Below are positions 34,866 through 43,215 of a stretch of 64,000 nt of DNA, one piece after another. The notes under the pieces are model-generated. The model was given only the letters and a program-made list of their open reading frames with translations, ran no database searches and was not told where the DNA came from. The DNA comes from Flavobacterium sp. JAS (GTDB lineage: Bacteria; Bacteroidota; Bacteroidia; Flavobacteriales; Flavobacteriaceae): the NCBI RefSeq assembly GCF_020991455.1, contig NZ_JAJMOX010000013.1:124001-188000 (forward strand), written 5' to 3'. Position numbers and translations under genes: made by a program. Each line of letters starts with the position of its first letter. The first letter of the stretch is position 1.

Positions 34866-35753
34866 TTAGTCTATTGCTCTTTTTGTAATATCCCCAAAAG
34901 CATCGATTCTTCTGTCTCTGAAAAATGGCCAGTTCTGACGCACATTTTCTTGTAAATCCAAATCAACTTCGGCTATTAAAATTTCTTCCTGATCGTGTGA
35001 AGCCTGAGCTAATATTTCACCTTGTGGTCCCGCAATAAACGAAGCTCCCCAAAACTGAATTCCCTCTGTTCCTTCTATATATTTTTCTAAACCAATTCTG
35101 TTTGCTGCGGCAACAAAAACTCCATTTGCAACGGCATGACCTTTCATAACGTTCATCCAGGCGCCATATTGGTTTTCACCGTATTGCTCTTTTTCTTTTG
35201 GATGCCATCCAATTGCAGTTGGATAAAACAACACTTCAGCACCTTTTAAAGCAGTAATACGAGCTGCTTCCGGATACCATTGATCCCAACAAATAAGTGT
35301 TCCTATTTTTCCTTTTTTAGTTTCAATTGCCTGAAAACCTAAATCTCCCGGAGTAAAATAGAATTTTTCATAGAAATGTGGATCGTCCGGAATATGCATT
35401 TTACGGTATAAACCAGCTTCCGTCCCGTCAGTATCAATGATGTAAGCACTATTGTGGTAGATTCCTGCCATTCTTTTCTCGAAGAAAGGAACAATAATTA
35501 CTACTCCTAATTCTTTTGCCAAAGCGCTAAAAGCAATAAACGAAGTACTGTAAAGTGGTTCTGCTAATGCAAAATTATCTACATCTTCACTTTGACAAAA
35601 ATAATGACTGCTATATAATTCAGGAAGTAAGATAACTTCTGCGCCTTTATTGGCAGCATCTTTTACCCAACTAATACATTTTTTAAGATTATTTTCGGCA
35701 ACATCATTTAGATTTAACTGAATAACGGCGATTTTATATTTTCTTTTCGGCAT
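34866..35753 (-). CDS. aguB: N-carbamoylputrescine amidase
   Basis: 295 residues of the nitrilase (carbon-nitrogen hydrolase) superfamily. It releases putrescine, CO2 and ammonia from N-carbamoylputrescine. The Glu-Lys-Cys triad is visible: VILLPELYSSHYFC (Glu near residue 45), YRKMHIPDD (Lys near 122) and GTLICWDQWYPEAAR (Cys near 158). FYEKFYFTPGDLGF and MKGHAVANGVFVAAANRIG are typical of AguB/CPA. The ATG at 35753 (MPKRKYKIAVIQLN) is chosen over one 21 bases upstream because the promoter box lies at 35772-35779. The deiminase of the same pathway is 3.3 kb downstream on this strand. Confidence 0.92.
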   Translation of the reverse strand: MPKRKYKIAVIQLNLNDVAENNLKKCISWVKDAANKGAEVILLPELYSSHYFCQSEDVDNFALAEPLYSTSFIAFSALAKELGVVIIVPFFEKRMAGIYHNSAYIIDTDGTEAGLYRKMHIPDDPHFYEKFYFTPGDLGFQAIETKKGKIGTLICWDQWYPEAARITALKGAEVLFYPTAIGWHPKEKEQYGENQYGAWMNVMKGHAVANGVFVAAANRIGLEKYIEGTEGIQFWGASFIAGPQGEILAQASHDQEEILIAEVDLDLQENVRQNWPFFRDRRIDAFGDITKRAID

Positions 35754-35771
35754 GACATAAAATTTAGAGTG

Positions 35772-35802
35772 CAAAAATAGTAATTTTTAGAGGAATGACA
35801 AA
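35772..35802 (-). promoter_or_regulatory. aguB promoter (TTTG / TATTTTTG)
   Basis: On the minus strand TTTG at 35799-35802 and TATTTTTG at 35772-35779 are 19 bases apart, a textbook Bacteroidota promoter, 18 bases before the chosen ATG. Confidence 0.75.
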
Positions 35803-36049
35803 GAGTTGTTATTAACCGCGAAGTCTACAAAGATTTACTCAAAGTTCGCTAAAAAACTAATCTTCGACGTTTATATGTAAAATCACAAATTCGCAAAGTT
35901 TATTTTCTTTACGATTATAGACAAATGCTTATAAAAAATTAAATCTGATGCACTTAAAAGAAAACCATTTTACAAATATCATATTCCTTCAACAGAATCA
36001 AATATTTATAAAATGGCTTCTAACCTAAAAATTTATCGACGCAGAACTA

Positions 36050-36463
36050 TTATTCTATAACCACTTTCTGAATTAAGAATTCAGTCTCTGATTTTTGGAA
36101 TTTAATTTCAAAAGTTCCTTTTGCTGTTGCTTTAAATTTGTAAACTGCTTTTTGAGGTTGTGGAGTTTGTAATGTACAAACATCAGATGGATATTTAACT
36201 TCAACTCCCAATCCTTTTACTGCACCAATTGTTACTTCTGTAAATTTATTGAATACTCCACAAGCTGTATCTGGAGTGTAAGTCACATCATAACTTAGTT
36301 CATCATTTACTTTTCCGGTTGCAGGTCCTTTAACTTCTGTTGCAAAAGAAATTTTTGCTTTTTCTACAGGAGTGGTTACTTTATCATCATCATTACTGCA
36401 TGAAACTAATGCTGTTCCTAAAAATAATACTACTAAAACCGATTTAAGTTTAAAATTTTTCAT
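36050..36463 (-). CDS. Small lipoprotein of unknown function
   Basis: 137 residues. A lipoprotein signal peptide with the acceptor Cys in LVSCSNDDDKV (residue about 22) is followed by the acidic spacer often seen in surface-exposed Bacteroidota lipoproteins. The mature domain is beta-rich, with two widely spaced cysteines (DTACGVF and SDVCTLQ) that may form a disulfide, and ends in KFKATAKGTFEIKFQKSE, an Ig-like strand pattern. No family recognised. It is a single gene flanked by AT-rich spacers of about 300 bases on both sides; the downstream one (35754-36049) holds the aguB promoter and CGCAAAG-type repeat phrases. Confidence 0.75.
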   Translation of the reverse strand: MKNFKLKSVLVVLFLGTALVSCSNDDDKVTTPVEKAKISFATEVKGPATGKVNDELSYDVTYTPDTACGVFNKFTEVTIGAVKGLGVEVKYPSDVCTLQTPQPQKAVYKFKATAKGTFEIKFQKSETEFLIQKVVIE

Positions 36464-36641
36464 ATAAAATAATAATTAATTGTTAATTACTATGAAGATG
36501 GGAATGCGTTGCATTGGTTGCTTTACACAAATGTTAAAAAATCAAACAAAAACATTAAACAATTGTAAATCAAAAACTTATTTAACTAAAAAAAAATACG
36601 CAACTACCGTTATTTCTTATAAAAACTAAAATTTATGGCAT

Positions 36642-36717
36642 AGCCCCGGTAGGAATGGCGTCCTTTTTTTTCGTCCGCCGCGGCGGACAAAAAAAGATAT
36701 AGTGGATAACGGGACTG
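36642..36717. repeat. GC-rich palindromic element (core GTCCGCCGCGGCGGAC)
   Basis: A perfect 16-base palindrome at 36673-36688 is flanked by T-run and A-run (TCCTTTTTTTT / AAAAAAAGA) and then by AGCCCCG at 36642 and CGGGACT near 36709, which can pair with one mismatch. The whole unit could form a long hairpin or structured RNA. It stands out in a very AT-rich 341-base gap (36464-36804) that holds no ORF. Confidence 0.75.
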
Positions 36718-36746
36718 GTGGTCTTTTGAAAATGATTATTTTGCTC

Positions 36747-36784
36747 AAAAAAAAAAAAAACACCAGCCTTTCGACTAGTGTTTC
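36747..36784 (-). terminator. Terminator of the DUF808 gene
   Basis: On the minus strand, AAACACTAG ... CTGGTGTTT forms an imperfect stem with loop TCGAAAGG, followed by a run of more than ten T. It lies 21 bases past the stop. Confidence 0.8.
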
Positions 36785-36804
36785 TGTATAATTTTATGAT
36801 GATT

Positions 36805-37695
36805 TTATTCTGCTACAGCTTTCTTTGGAAGTATCTTTTTGATAAGATTTACGAGCCCTAAAACTACAAGCCCTAATGCAAGTCCTATTACAAATTCTTT
36901 TACAATTAAAGGCAGAGGTAATTCTGGAACCAAATGATGGAAAAAGGGAATATAATGTACAAATATTCCACCAGCAACCAAAATCAAGGCAATTGTACCA
37001 ATAACGGTTAAACTTTTAATGACTAAAGGAAGGGCTTTAACCAATATGTTTCCTATAAATTTTAAGACACTTTTATCTTTTTTACTGATTTGGATTAATT
37101 TAAATCCTGCCTCATCCATTCTTACTATCAGCGCTACAATACCGTACACACCTATTGTTGCAATTAAGGCAATTATTGAAACAACGACTATTTGTTGTGT
37201 AATTGGTTTGCCAATTACGGTTCCAAGTGCAATAATCACTATTTCAACTGATAAGATAAAATCGGTTATAATTGCTGATTTTACTTTTCCTTTTTCTGCT
37301 TCTAGAATTTGTTCTTCTGTTAGAACTTCGTCAGTGATTCCTGGAGACTCTTCGTGTTCGTGCGGAAATATAAACTCGTATATTTTCTCTGCTCCTTCAT
37401 ACGCTAAAAAAAGTCCGCCCAGTACTAAGATTACAATGATTGCAATAGGAAAAAATGCACTTAATAAAAAAGCGATCGGCAAAATGATTACTTTATTAAG
37501 AAGTGAACCTTTGCTGATTGCCCATAATACCGGAAGCTCTCTGGAGGAGGCAAATCCAGAAGCTTTCTCTGCATTAACTGCTAAATCATCTCCTAAAATA
37601 CCTGCTGTTTTTTTTGCTGCAACTTTACTCATTACTGCAACATCATCCATAATTGCTGCGATATCGTCTAATAGTACGAAAAAACCTGATGCCAT
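36805..37695 (-). CDS. DUF808 (YedI-like) integral membrane protein
   Basis: 296 residues matching the DUF808/YedI family by its opening: ASGFFVLLDDIAAIMDDVAV followed by KVAAKKTAGILGDDLAVNAE. About six to seven membrane segments follow (for example KVIILPIAFLLSAFFPIAII near residue 67 and IVVSIIALIATIGVYGIVAL near 170), with a conserved cytoplasmic-like EGAEKIYEFIFPHEHEE stretch near residue 100. The function of the family is not established. The antisense strand holds a 231-codon open frame, which is a shadow. A strong terminator follows. Confidence 0.88.
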   Translation of the reverse strand: MASGFFVLLDDIAAIMDDVAVMSKVAAKKTAGILGDDLAVNAEKASGFASSRELPVLWAISKGSLLNKVIILPIAFLLSAFFPIAIIVILVLGGLFLAYEGAEKIYEFIFPHEHEESPGITDEVLTEEQILEAEKGKVKSAIITDFILSVEIVIIALGTVIGKPITQQIVVVSIIALIATIGVYGIVALIVRMDEAGFKLIQISKKDKSVLKFIGNILVKALPLVIKSLTVIGTIALILVAGGIFVHYIPFFHHLVPELPLPLIVKEFVIGLALGLVVLGLVNLIKKILPKKAVAE

Positions 37696-37818
37696 TCTAC
37701 TCTTTTTGTTTTAAAAAACTGCGTAATTCATTGGCTCTGAATATCCAATTTAATCAGCGAGTTTGATTGTTTACTGGTGCTAATCTAAGACTTTTTTGTT
37801 GATTTTTCTAGTTAAAAA

Positions 37819-37938
37819 TTAGTGGCATTGCCCTAAAAGCACCCAGATAATTATAAAAACGAAAATAGTTCCAAAACATCCTCCGCCTAACTTTTTAGCA
37901 CCGTAACCTGCTATTAATCCTCTAAAAATATTGTTCAT
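37819..37938 (-). CDS. 39-residue small membrane protein
   Basis: A short ORF of 39 codons that starts MNNIFRGLIAGYGAKKLGGG and continues CFGTIFVFIIIWVLLGQCH before TAA. It has one hydrophobic segment (about residues 21-36) after a positively charged, glycine-rich N-terminus, which predicts a single-pass inner-membrane protein with N-terminus inside. I believe similar short proteins occur in Flavobacterium, but cannot confirm this here. It lies in the 442-base gap 37696-38137; the rest of that gap holds a terminator and AT-rich sequence. Function unknown. Confidence 0.62.
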   Translation of the reverse strand: MNNIFRGLIAGYGAKKLGGGCFGTIFVFIIIWVLLGQCH

Positions 37939-38070
37939 TGTTTTTTGATTAAGGTTATTTGAATTAATTTTTAAATCATTATTGTAAAGGTCAAGACTTT
38001 ATTTGATATTATCTTATATTACTTTCAAAAAAAGTTATATTATTTGTGAATTGCAATTCTTATTTTAAAC

Positions 38071-38104
38071 AAAAAAACACCATTTGTCGCGACGAATGGT
38101 GTTT
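38071..38104 (-). terminator. Terminator of the LRR-like protein gene
   Basis: AAACACCATTTGTCG pairs with CGACGAATGGTGTTT, with an A-run on the plus-strand left side (U-run in the transcript). Stem sequence nearly identical to that at 39859-39896. Confidence 0.85.
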
Positions 38105-38137
38105 CTATGAATATTTCAAATAAAACTGATTCTGAAT

Positions 38138-39178
38138 TTAATCAGTTGTTACATTATTTCCACCATTTATTAATGTTGCTTTATCTATAATACCTTGACC
38201 TGTTGGAGGGGCTATTGGATTTTGAGCATTCAATCGAATATTTTTTCCTTGACTGGGAGAAATATTTAATAGTTTGGCCAGAATTAAATTGACCTGAGAA
38301 CTTGTAAGTGCATTAGTAGCAAGATCAACGCTAGCACCTTTACTACCCACAGAAGTTAAAGAAGGAAAATCTACAGAGCTAAGCTTAGAATTCTGATAAA
38401 AATAAAACCCTTTTACTTTACCTAATAAAGGAAAAGAAACAGATGTCAAAGCTGGATTATTTCCTATACTAAAATCATATCCCCTTACTGTTTTCAGAAC
38501 CGGAAATAAAATTGAAACTATTTTTTCATTACCAGCTATGTATAAACGGTCATTGATTTCAGTAAGATTACTTGAATTAATGGTAGTCAATTGCAAATTA
38601 TCATTTATCTCTAAGTTTATTAAAGTTTTTATAGCGCTCAAATCCAGAGTTTTCAAATTTGTTGTCTCTTTAACATAAACATTCTCTGTATTTGGTCCAT
38701 ACTCAGCTACTATTTGTACAACTGCCTGTTCATCTGTAATATCACCTGTTAACACTATGCTTGTTTTTCCGTTATTTTGACTACTCCCGGCATATAAGGC
38801 ATATGGCACACTCAAAAGCTGGCTTGTTCCACTAATTGTGTAATTACTTCCACCTGTTGGGTCTATTTCTGTTTTAATGAAATGCGATCCAGCACCCCAA
38901 TTTACTCCTGCAAAAGTCCCTGTAACAGGCGTTCCTCCTCCTATTTCTATTGTTGCTAATCCGTTAGTATTTGTTGTTGTCGTTTGTGTTTCAACATAGC
39001 TGGCTGTGCCACTTGCTGAACCTAATAAAATACTGCTTTTTATACTTACTAAAGTACTTGCAACCAATGTTCCGTCTGCTTTACGAATAACAGATTGGTA
39101 ACTCATTTTCTGAGGAGCTTGTGCAAATAAAATGGTAAAAGAACTTAATAATAGTAATGCCAGAGTAATTTTTTTCAT
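38138..39178 (-). CDS. Secreted protein with leucine-rich/receptor-L-like repeats
   Basis: 346 residues with a signal peptide (LLLLSSFTILFAQ). Residues about 20-135 match an N-terminal domain common in secreted Bacteroidota proteins: APQKMSYQSVIRKADGTLV at the start and ISGTSQLLSVPYALYA at the end. Residues about 145-330 are irregular leucine-rich, receptor-L-like repeats (LKTLDLSAIKTLINLEINDN, LTSVSFPLLGKVKGF, KLSSVDFPSLTSV), suggesting binding of protein or glycan. No C-terminal sorting domain is visible. It starts 22 bases after a type IX sorting-domain protein gene and should be co-transcribed with it. Confidence 0.8.
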   Translation of the reverse strand: MKKITLALLLLSSFTILFAQAPQKMSYQSVIRKADGTLVASTLVSIKSSILLGSASGTASYVETQTTTTNTNGLATIEIGGGTPVTGTFAGVNWGAGSHFIKTEIDPTGGSNYTISGTSQLLSVPYALYAGSSQNNGKTSIVLTGDITDEQAVVQIVAEYGPNTENVYVKETTNLKTLDLSAIKTLINLEINDNLQLTTINSSNLTEINDRLYIAGNEKIVSILFPVLKTVRGYDFSIGNNPALTSVSFPLLGKVKGFYFYQNSKLSSVDFPSLTSVGSKGASVDLATNALTSSQVNLILAKLLNISPSQGKNIRLNAQNPIAPPTGQGIIDKATLINGGNNVTTD

Positions 39179-39200
39179 ATGTTTTTCTGCTGTTTGAATG

Positions 39201-39692
39201 TTATTTTTTTATGATTTTAAATGTTTTTATTATTTTGTTGCTATTGCTTACTACCAGAAAATAAATCCTCTGATTTAATTGTTGCATTGACACTGCCGTT
39301 TCAGATGATGTTATTCTCAAATTCTTAGATACTATTTTGCCATTGATATCAAATAAATTACAAGATAAATCATCCCATTTATTATCAGTCACAACTAAAT
39401 TAAGTATATCGATCGTAGGATTAGGATAAGCAGTCATTACAAGATTAATTTCTGTAAATTCATCTTTTCCTAGTGTTGCTATTTCATAAGGCTGTTGAAC
39501 ACCTTGCGAAACAGATCCAGCAGATCCCGGTAAACTGGTATAAGCTATCTGACCTATTGAATAACTTGACGAACCTCCGGTTCCGGTTCCGGTTCCGCCT
39601 GCAACTACCACACTACCCTGCGAATAACTGTTATTAATAAAAGTAATAGTGGTAATAAATAGAATTAAAAAAGTCTTCTGGTTTCGTTTCAT
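39201..39692 (-). CDS. Type IX secretion C-terminal sorting-domain protein
   Basis: 163 residues. A signal peptide (LFITTITFINNSYSQ) is followed by a short Gly/Ser-rich part (VVVAGGTGTGTGGSSSYSIG) and a type A sorting domain of about 75 residues: AYPNPTIDILNLVV near residue 87, LFDINGKIVSKNL, and the end YFLVVSNSNKIIKTFKIIKK. The sorting domain sends the protein through the type IX secretion system to the cell surface. Almost no passenger domain exists, so the product may be a short surface anchor or partner of the next gene's LRR-like protein. First gene of the pair. Confidence 0.86.
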   Translation of the reverse strand: MKRNQKTFLILFITTITFINNSYSQGSVVVAGGTGTGTGGSSSYSIGQIAYTSLPGSAGSVSQGVQQPYEIATLGKDEFTEINLVMTAYPNPTIDILNLVVTDNKWDDLSCNLFDINGKIVSKNLRITSSETAVSMQQLNQRIYFLVVSNSNKIIKTFKIIKK

Positions 39693-39858
39693 ATAATTGA
39701 TTTAATCGTTAATTGTTTATTTGAATAAAATCATGATTTGATCTTATTCGATAAATTAAAAATAATTTTAATCTATAATTTTAACTTCGTGATTCAAATA
39801 TATAGCAATTCTTACAAAAAATATTATCTAAAAGAATAGAAATAAAAAAAATTGACAT

Positions 39859-39896
39859 AAAAAAACACCATTCGTCGTGGCGAATGGTGTTTTTAT
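39859..39896 (-). terminator. clpB terminator
   Basis: A 14-bp stem (AAAAACACCATTCG / CGAATGGTGTTTTT) with 6-nt loop TCGTGG and an A-run at left. It lies 40 bases past the clpB stop. Confidence 0.88.
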
Positions 39897-39906
39897 TGAA
39901 ATGTAA

Positions 39907-39926
39907 AGATGCACTGCCGTGCATCT
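39907..39926. repeat. Short hairpin, AGATGCAC/GTGCATCT, copy 2
   Basis: Same 8-bp stem as at 1131-1150, loop TGCC instead of TGCT, directly beyond the clpB stop codon. Confidence 0.6.
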
Positions 39927-39936
39927 CTACGGTAAA

Positions 39937-42540
39937 TTATTTTTCAACATGGGTTTGATTTCTAAAAACCAATTGCCCATCAAAAGCATCTATTAAAATA
40001 ATGCTATCTGTTGTGATGTTTCCTGCCAAAATTTCTTTCGACAATTGATTCAACACTTCTCTCTGAATCACACGTTTTACTGGTCTTGCTCCAAATTGCG
40101 GATCATAACCTTTGTCTGATAAATACTTAATCGCTTCTGGCGTAGCATCCATAGTGATACCTTGTAAAGCCAACATTTTTGTAACACTCTTAAGCTGTAA
40201 ACTCACAATTCTTGAGATATTATCGACTGTTAAAGGCGTAAACATTACAATCTCATCAATACGATTTATAAACTCCGGACGAACGGTTTGTTTCAGCAAT
40301 CCTAAAACTTCAACTTTTGCAGCCTCAGTAGCAGCTTCTATGCTTCCTTTTAAGTTCTCGAATTTCTCTTGTATAATCTGACTTCCCATGTTGGATGTCA
40401 TGATGATAATTGTGTTTTTAAAATCAGCCAAACGTCCTTTGTTATCTGTCAAACGACCTTCATCGAGCACTTGCAATAAAATATTGAAAGTATCCGGATG
40501 CGCTTTTTCGATCTCGTCTAACAGAATTACAGAATACGGTTTTCTGCGAACGGCTTCTGTCAATTGACCACCTTCGTCATAACCTACATATCCCGGAGGC
40601 GCACCAACCAAACGGCTCACACTGTGACGTTCCTGATACTCACTCATATCGATACGCGTCATGGCGTTTTCGTCATCAAAAAGATATTCTGCCAGGGCTT
40701 TTGCCAACTCTGTTTTACCAACTCCGGTTGTTCCTAAAAATAAGAAGGTCCCAACTGGTTTTTTCATATCCTGCAAACCGGCGCGGCTTCTGCGAACGGC
40801 ATCACTCACAGCCTCAATCGCTTCTTCCTGACCTACAACACGTTTGTGCAATTCGTCTTCAAGATGTAGCAGTTTTTCTCTTTCGGTCTGAAGCATTTTC
40901 ATTACAGGAATTCCTGTCCATTTTGCTACAACTTCGGCAATGTCTTCGCGAGTTACTTCTTCTTTAATCAAAGAATGACCTGATTGAAATTCCTGCAATT
41001 GCTTTTGCAAAACATCCAGACGTTCTTGCGCTTCTTTAATTTTTCCGTAGCGTATTTCGGCTACTTTTCCGTAATCACCATCACGTTCCGCACGTTCTGC
41101 CTCGTATTTAAAATCTTCAATTTCTTGTTTTACGGACTGAATTCCGTCAACAATATCTTTTTCAGATTTCCATTTTACATAAATTACATTGCGTTCTTCT
41201 TTCAGATTCGCCAAATCCATGCCTAAAATTTTCAGCTTACTTTCTTCTTTTTCACGTTTAATGGCTTCAATCTCAATTTCCAACTGCATGATTTTACGAT
41301 CCAAAACATCTAATTCTTCTGGTTTTGAATTGATTTCCATACGCAGTTTAGAAGCTGCTTCGTCCATTAAATCAATGGCTTTGTCCGGTAAAAAACGATT
41401 CGTAATATAACGTTGCGAAAGTTCAACAGCAGCAATAATTGCCTCGTCTTTAATCTGAACTTTATGATGCGTTTCGTATTTTTCTTTTATTCCACGTAAA
41501 ATCGAAATCGCACTTTCGGTGTCCGGTTCATCAATTAATACCTTTTGGAAACGACGTTCTAAGGCTTTATCCTTCTCAAAATATTTTTGATATTCATCTA
41601 AAGTCGTTGCTCCAATAGCTCTCAACTCACCACGAGCCAAAGCAGGTTTTAAAATATTAGCCGCATCCATTGCACCTTCTCCTCCACCAGCGCCTACAAG
41701 TGTATGAATTTCATCGATAAACAAAACGATATCACCCTCGGCAGCTGTAACCTCTTTTACCACCGATTTTAAACGCTCTTCAAATTCTCCTTTATACTTT
41801 GCACCTGCAATAAGTGCTCCCATATCCAATGAGAAAACGATTTTATCTTTTAAGTTCTCAGGCACGTCACCATCAACAATTCTATGTGCTAAACCTTCGG
41901 CAATTGCTGTTTTACCAACTCCCGGTTCTCCCACTAACATTGGGTTATTCTTGGTTCTACGGGTCAAAATCTGCAACACACGACGGATTTCTTCGTCACG
42001 GCCAATAACCGGATCGAGTTTTCCTGTGCGTGCTAATTCGTTTAGATTTTTAGCGTATTTATTTAGTGAATTATAAGTTTCTTCAGCTGAAGCTGATGTT
42101 ACTCTTTCTCCTTTACGAAGTTCTTCGATAGCAGCTTTAAGGCCTTTTCCGGTAACTCCCTGATCTTTTAAAATTTGTGAAACTTTGCTTTTTGATTCAA
42201 AAATTGCTAAAATTAAATGTTCAATAGAAACATATTCATCGTTCATTTTTTGAGCAATAATCTCTGCTTCATTCAGTGTTTTGTTTGCTTCTCTTGAAAG
42301 TAATATCTCTCCTCCTGAAACTTTTGGAAAACTCTGAATTGTACTGTCTAATATTTGTAAAAACAACGGAACATTTACATTTAGTTTTTTCAAAATAAAC
42401 GGCGCAACATTTTCGTCTACTTCAAAAATAGCCTTAAAAATGTGTTCGTTTTCTATTTGCTGCTGTCCGTTGCGTTGGGCCAATTGCTGTGATAGCTGAA
42501 TGGCTTCCTGCGACTTAATTGTAAATTTATTTATGTTCAT
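39937..42540 (-). CDS. clpB: ATP-dependent disaggregase ClpB
   Basis: 867 residues, normal for ClpB. It works with DnaK to pull proteins out of aggregates after heat stress. The N-domain (about 1-145), first AAA+ module with Walker A GEPGVGKTAIAEG (near 205) and Walker B LFIDEIHTL (near 277), the coiled-coil middle domain (about 410-530), and second AAA+ module with GTTGVGKTELAKAL (near 605) are all present. LEDELHKRVVGQEEAIEAVS marks the start of the second module. The coiled-coil middle domain separates ClpB from ClpA/ClpC. Single gene with its own terminator; a heat-shock element was not recognised upstream. Confidence 0.97.
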   Translation of the reverse strand: MNINKFTIKSQEAIQLSQQLAQRNGQQQIENEHIFKAIFEVDENVAPFILKKLNVNVPLFLQILDSTIQSFPKVSGGEILLSREANKTLNEAEIIAQKMNDEYVSIEHLILAIFESKSKVSQILKDQGVTGKGLKAAIEELRKGERVTSASAEETYNSLNKYAKNLNELARTGKLDPVIGRDEEIRRVLQILTRRTKNNPMLVGEPGVGKTAIAEGLAHRIVDGDVPENLKDKIVFSLDMGALIAGAKYKGEFEERLKSVVKEVTAAEGDIVLFIDEIHTLVGAGGGEGAMDAANILKPALARGELRAIGATTLDEYQKYFEKDKALERRFQKVLIDEPDTESAISILRGIKEKYETHHKVQIKDEAIIAAVELSQRYITNRFLPDKAIDLMDEAASKLRMEINSKPEELDVLDRKIMQLEIEIEAIKREKEESKLKILGMDLANLKEERNVIYVKWKSEKDIVDGIQSVKQEIEDFKYEAERAERDGDYGKVAEIRYGKIKEAQERLDVLQKQLQEFQSGHSLIKEEVTREDIAEVVAKWTGIPVMKMLQTEREKLLHLEDELHKRVVGQEEAIEAVSDAVRRSRAGLQDMKKPVGTFLFLGTTGVGKTELAKALAEYLFDDENAMTRIDMSEYQERHSVSRLVGAPPGYVGYDEGGQLTEAVRRKPYSVILLDEIEKAHPDTFNILLQVLDEGRLTDNKGRLADFKNTIIIMTSNMGSQIIQEKFENLKGSIEAATEAAKVEVLGLLKQTVRPEFINRIDEIVMFTPLTVDNISRIVSLQLKSVTKMLALQGITMDATPEAIKYLSDKGYDPQFGARPVKRVIQREVLNQLSKEILAGNITTDSIILIDAFDGQLVFRNQTHVEK

Positions 42541-42630
42541 ATGTATGTGATTTATGATTGATTTTACTTATAAATTTCGATACCTTTAAAATTACAATTT
42601 ATTGAATTAAATTTTTAACTTTAAATGATA

Positions 42631-42638
42631 TAACTTTG
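42631..42638 (+). promoter_or_regulatory. -7 promoter box (TAACTTTG) for ytxJ
   Basis: Exact TAnnTTTG match in the clpB/ytxJ divergent spacer, giving a 5' leader of about 100 bases before the ATG at 42748. TTG at 42602-42604 is a possible, widely spaced -33. Confidence 0.5.
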
Positions 42639-42747
42639 CATCAGATCTTTCAAATTATATTCCACACTAAAAACACAGACAAAATGGCGCTTAAAATCAG
42701 TTTTTAACTAATTCTAAACGTCAAAAAGTCATAAAATACGCCAAAAT

Positions 42748-43137
42748 ATGAGTTTTTTTAATTCAATCTTCGGAAATTCAGAGAATGCAGACGCTCCAAA
42801 AAGTAATGTAAATTGGACAGAATTAACCGACATAGCACAATTAATGGAAATTGAAGCTATCTCAAATGCAAAACCGGTTGTCATTTTTAAACACAGTACA
42901 AGATGTAGTATTAGCCGAATGGCTTTGAAACAATTTGAACGTGAATACGATTTGAACGAAACTGTTGATGCTTATTTTTTAGATTTAATTGCAAATAGAG
43001 ATGTTTCAAATGAAATTGCAAATAAGTTTAGCGTTTATCATGAATCACCACAACTTATTTTAATTAAAAACGGAAAAGCTATTTACGATGTTTCGCACAG
43101 CGATATTGATGCTGTAGCGTTGAAAACTAAAGTTTAG
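42748..43137 (+). CDS. ytxJ: YtxJ-type bacillithiol-system thioredoxin-like protein
   Basis: 129 residues with a thioredoxin-like fold and a single active-site cysteine, Cys53, in VVIFKHSTRCSISRMAL; the second cysteine of CxxC is replaced (CSIS). This KHSTRCxxS motif defines the YtxJ group, proposed to act in bacillithiol-linked disulfide reduction; bacillithiol is made by many Flavobacteriia. The remaining fold elements are visible as YHESPQLILIKNGKAIYDVS near residue 95. Cytoplasmic. It has its own promoter box and shares a 27-bp hairpin with the convergent gene at its 3' end. Confidence 0.86.
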   Translation: MSFFNSIFGNSENADAPKSNVNWTELTDIAQLMEIEAISNAKPVVIFKHSTRCSISRMALKQFEREYDLNETVDAYFLDLIANRDVSNEIANKFSVYHESPQLILIKNGKAIYDVSHSDIDAVALKTKV

Positions 43138-43147
43138 TTTTTTTTTT

Positions 43148-43211
43148 GTGAAATGTAAAATGTGAATTGTTAGAGATTAAAACATCTAACAATTCACATT
43201 TTACATTTCAC
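43148..43211. terminator. 27-bp perfect stem-loop between convergent genes
   Basis: Arms at 43148-43174 and 43185-43211 are perfectly complementary over 27 bases with a 10-base loop. A run of T precedes it on the plus strand (43139-43147). It is longer than a usual terminator and carries GTGAAATGT phrases that also occur near 45430 and 45530. Confidence 0.85.
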
Positions 43212-43215
43212 ACTT

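Noticed and set aside
37019..37714. 231-codon ORF on the plus strand
   Set aside because: Exactly antisense to the DUF808 membrane protein gene; composition is a reflection of its hydrophobic codons.
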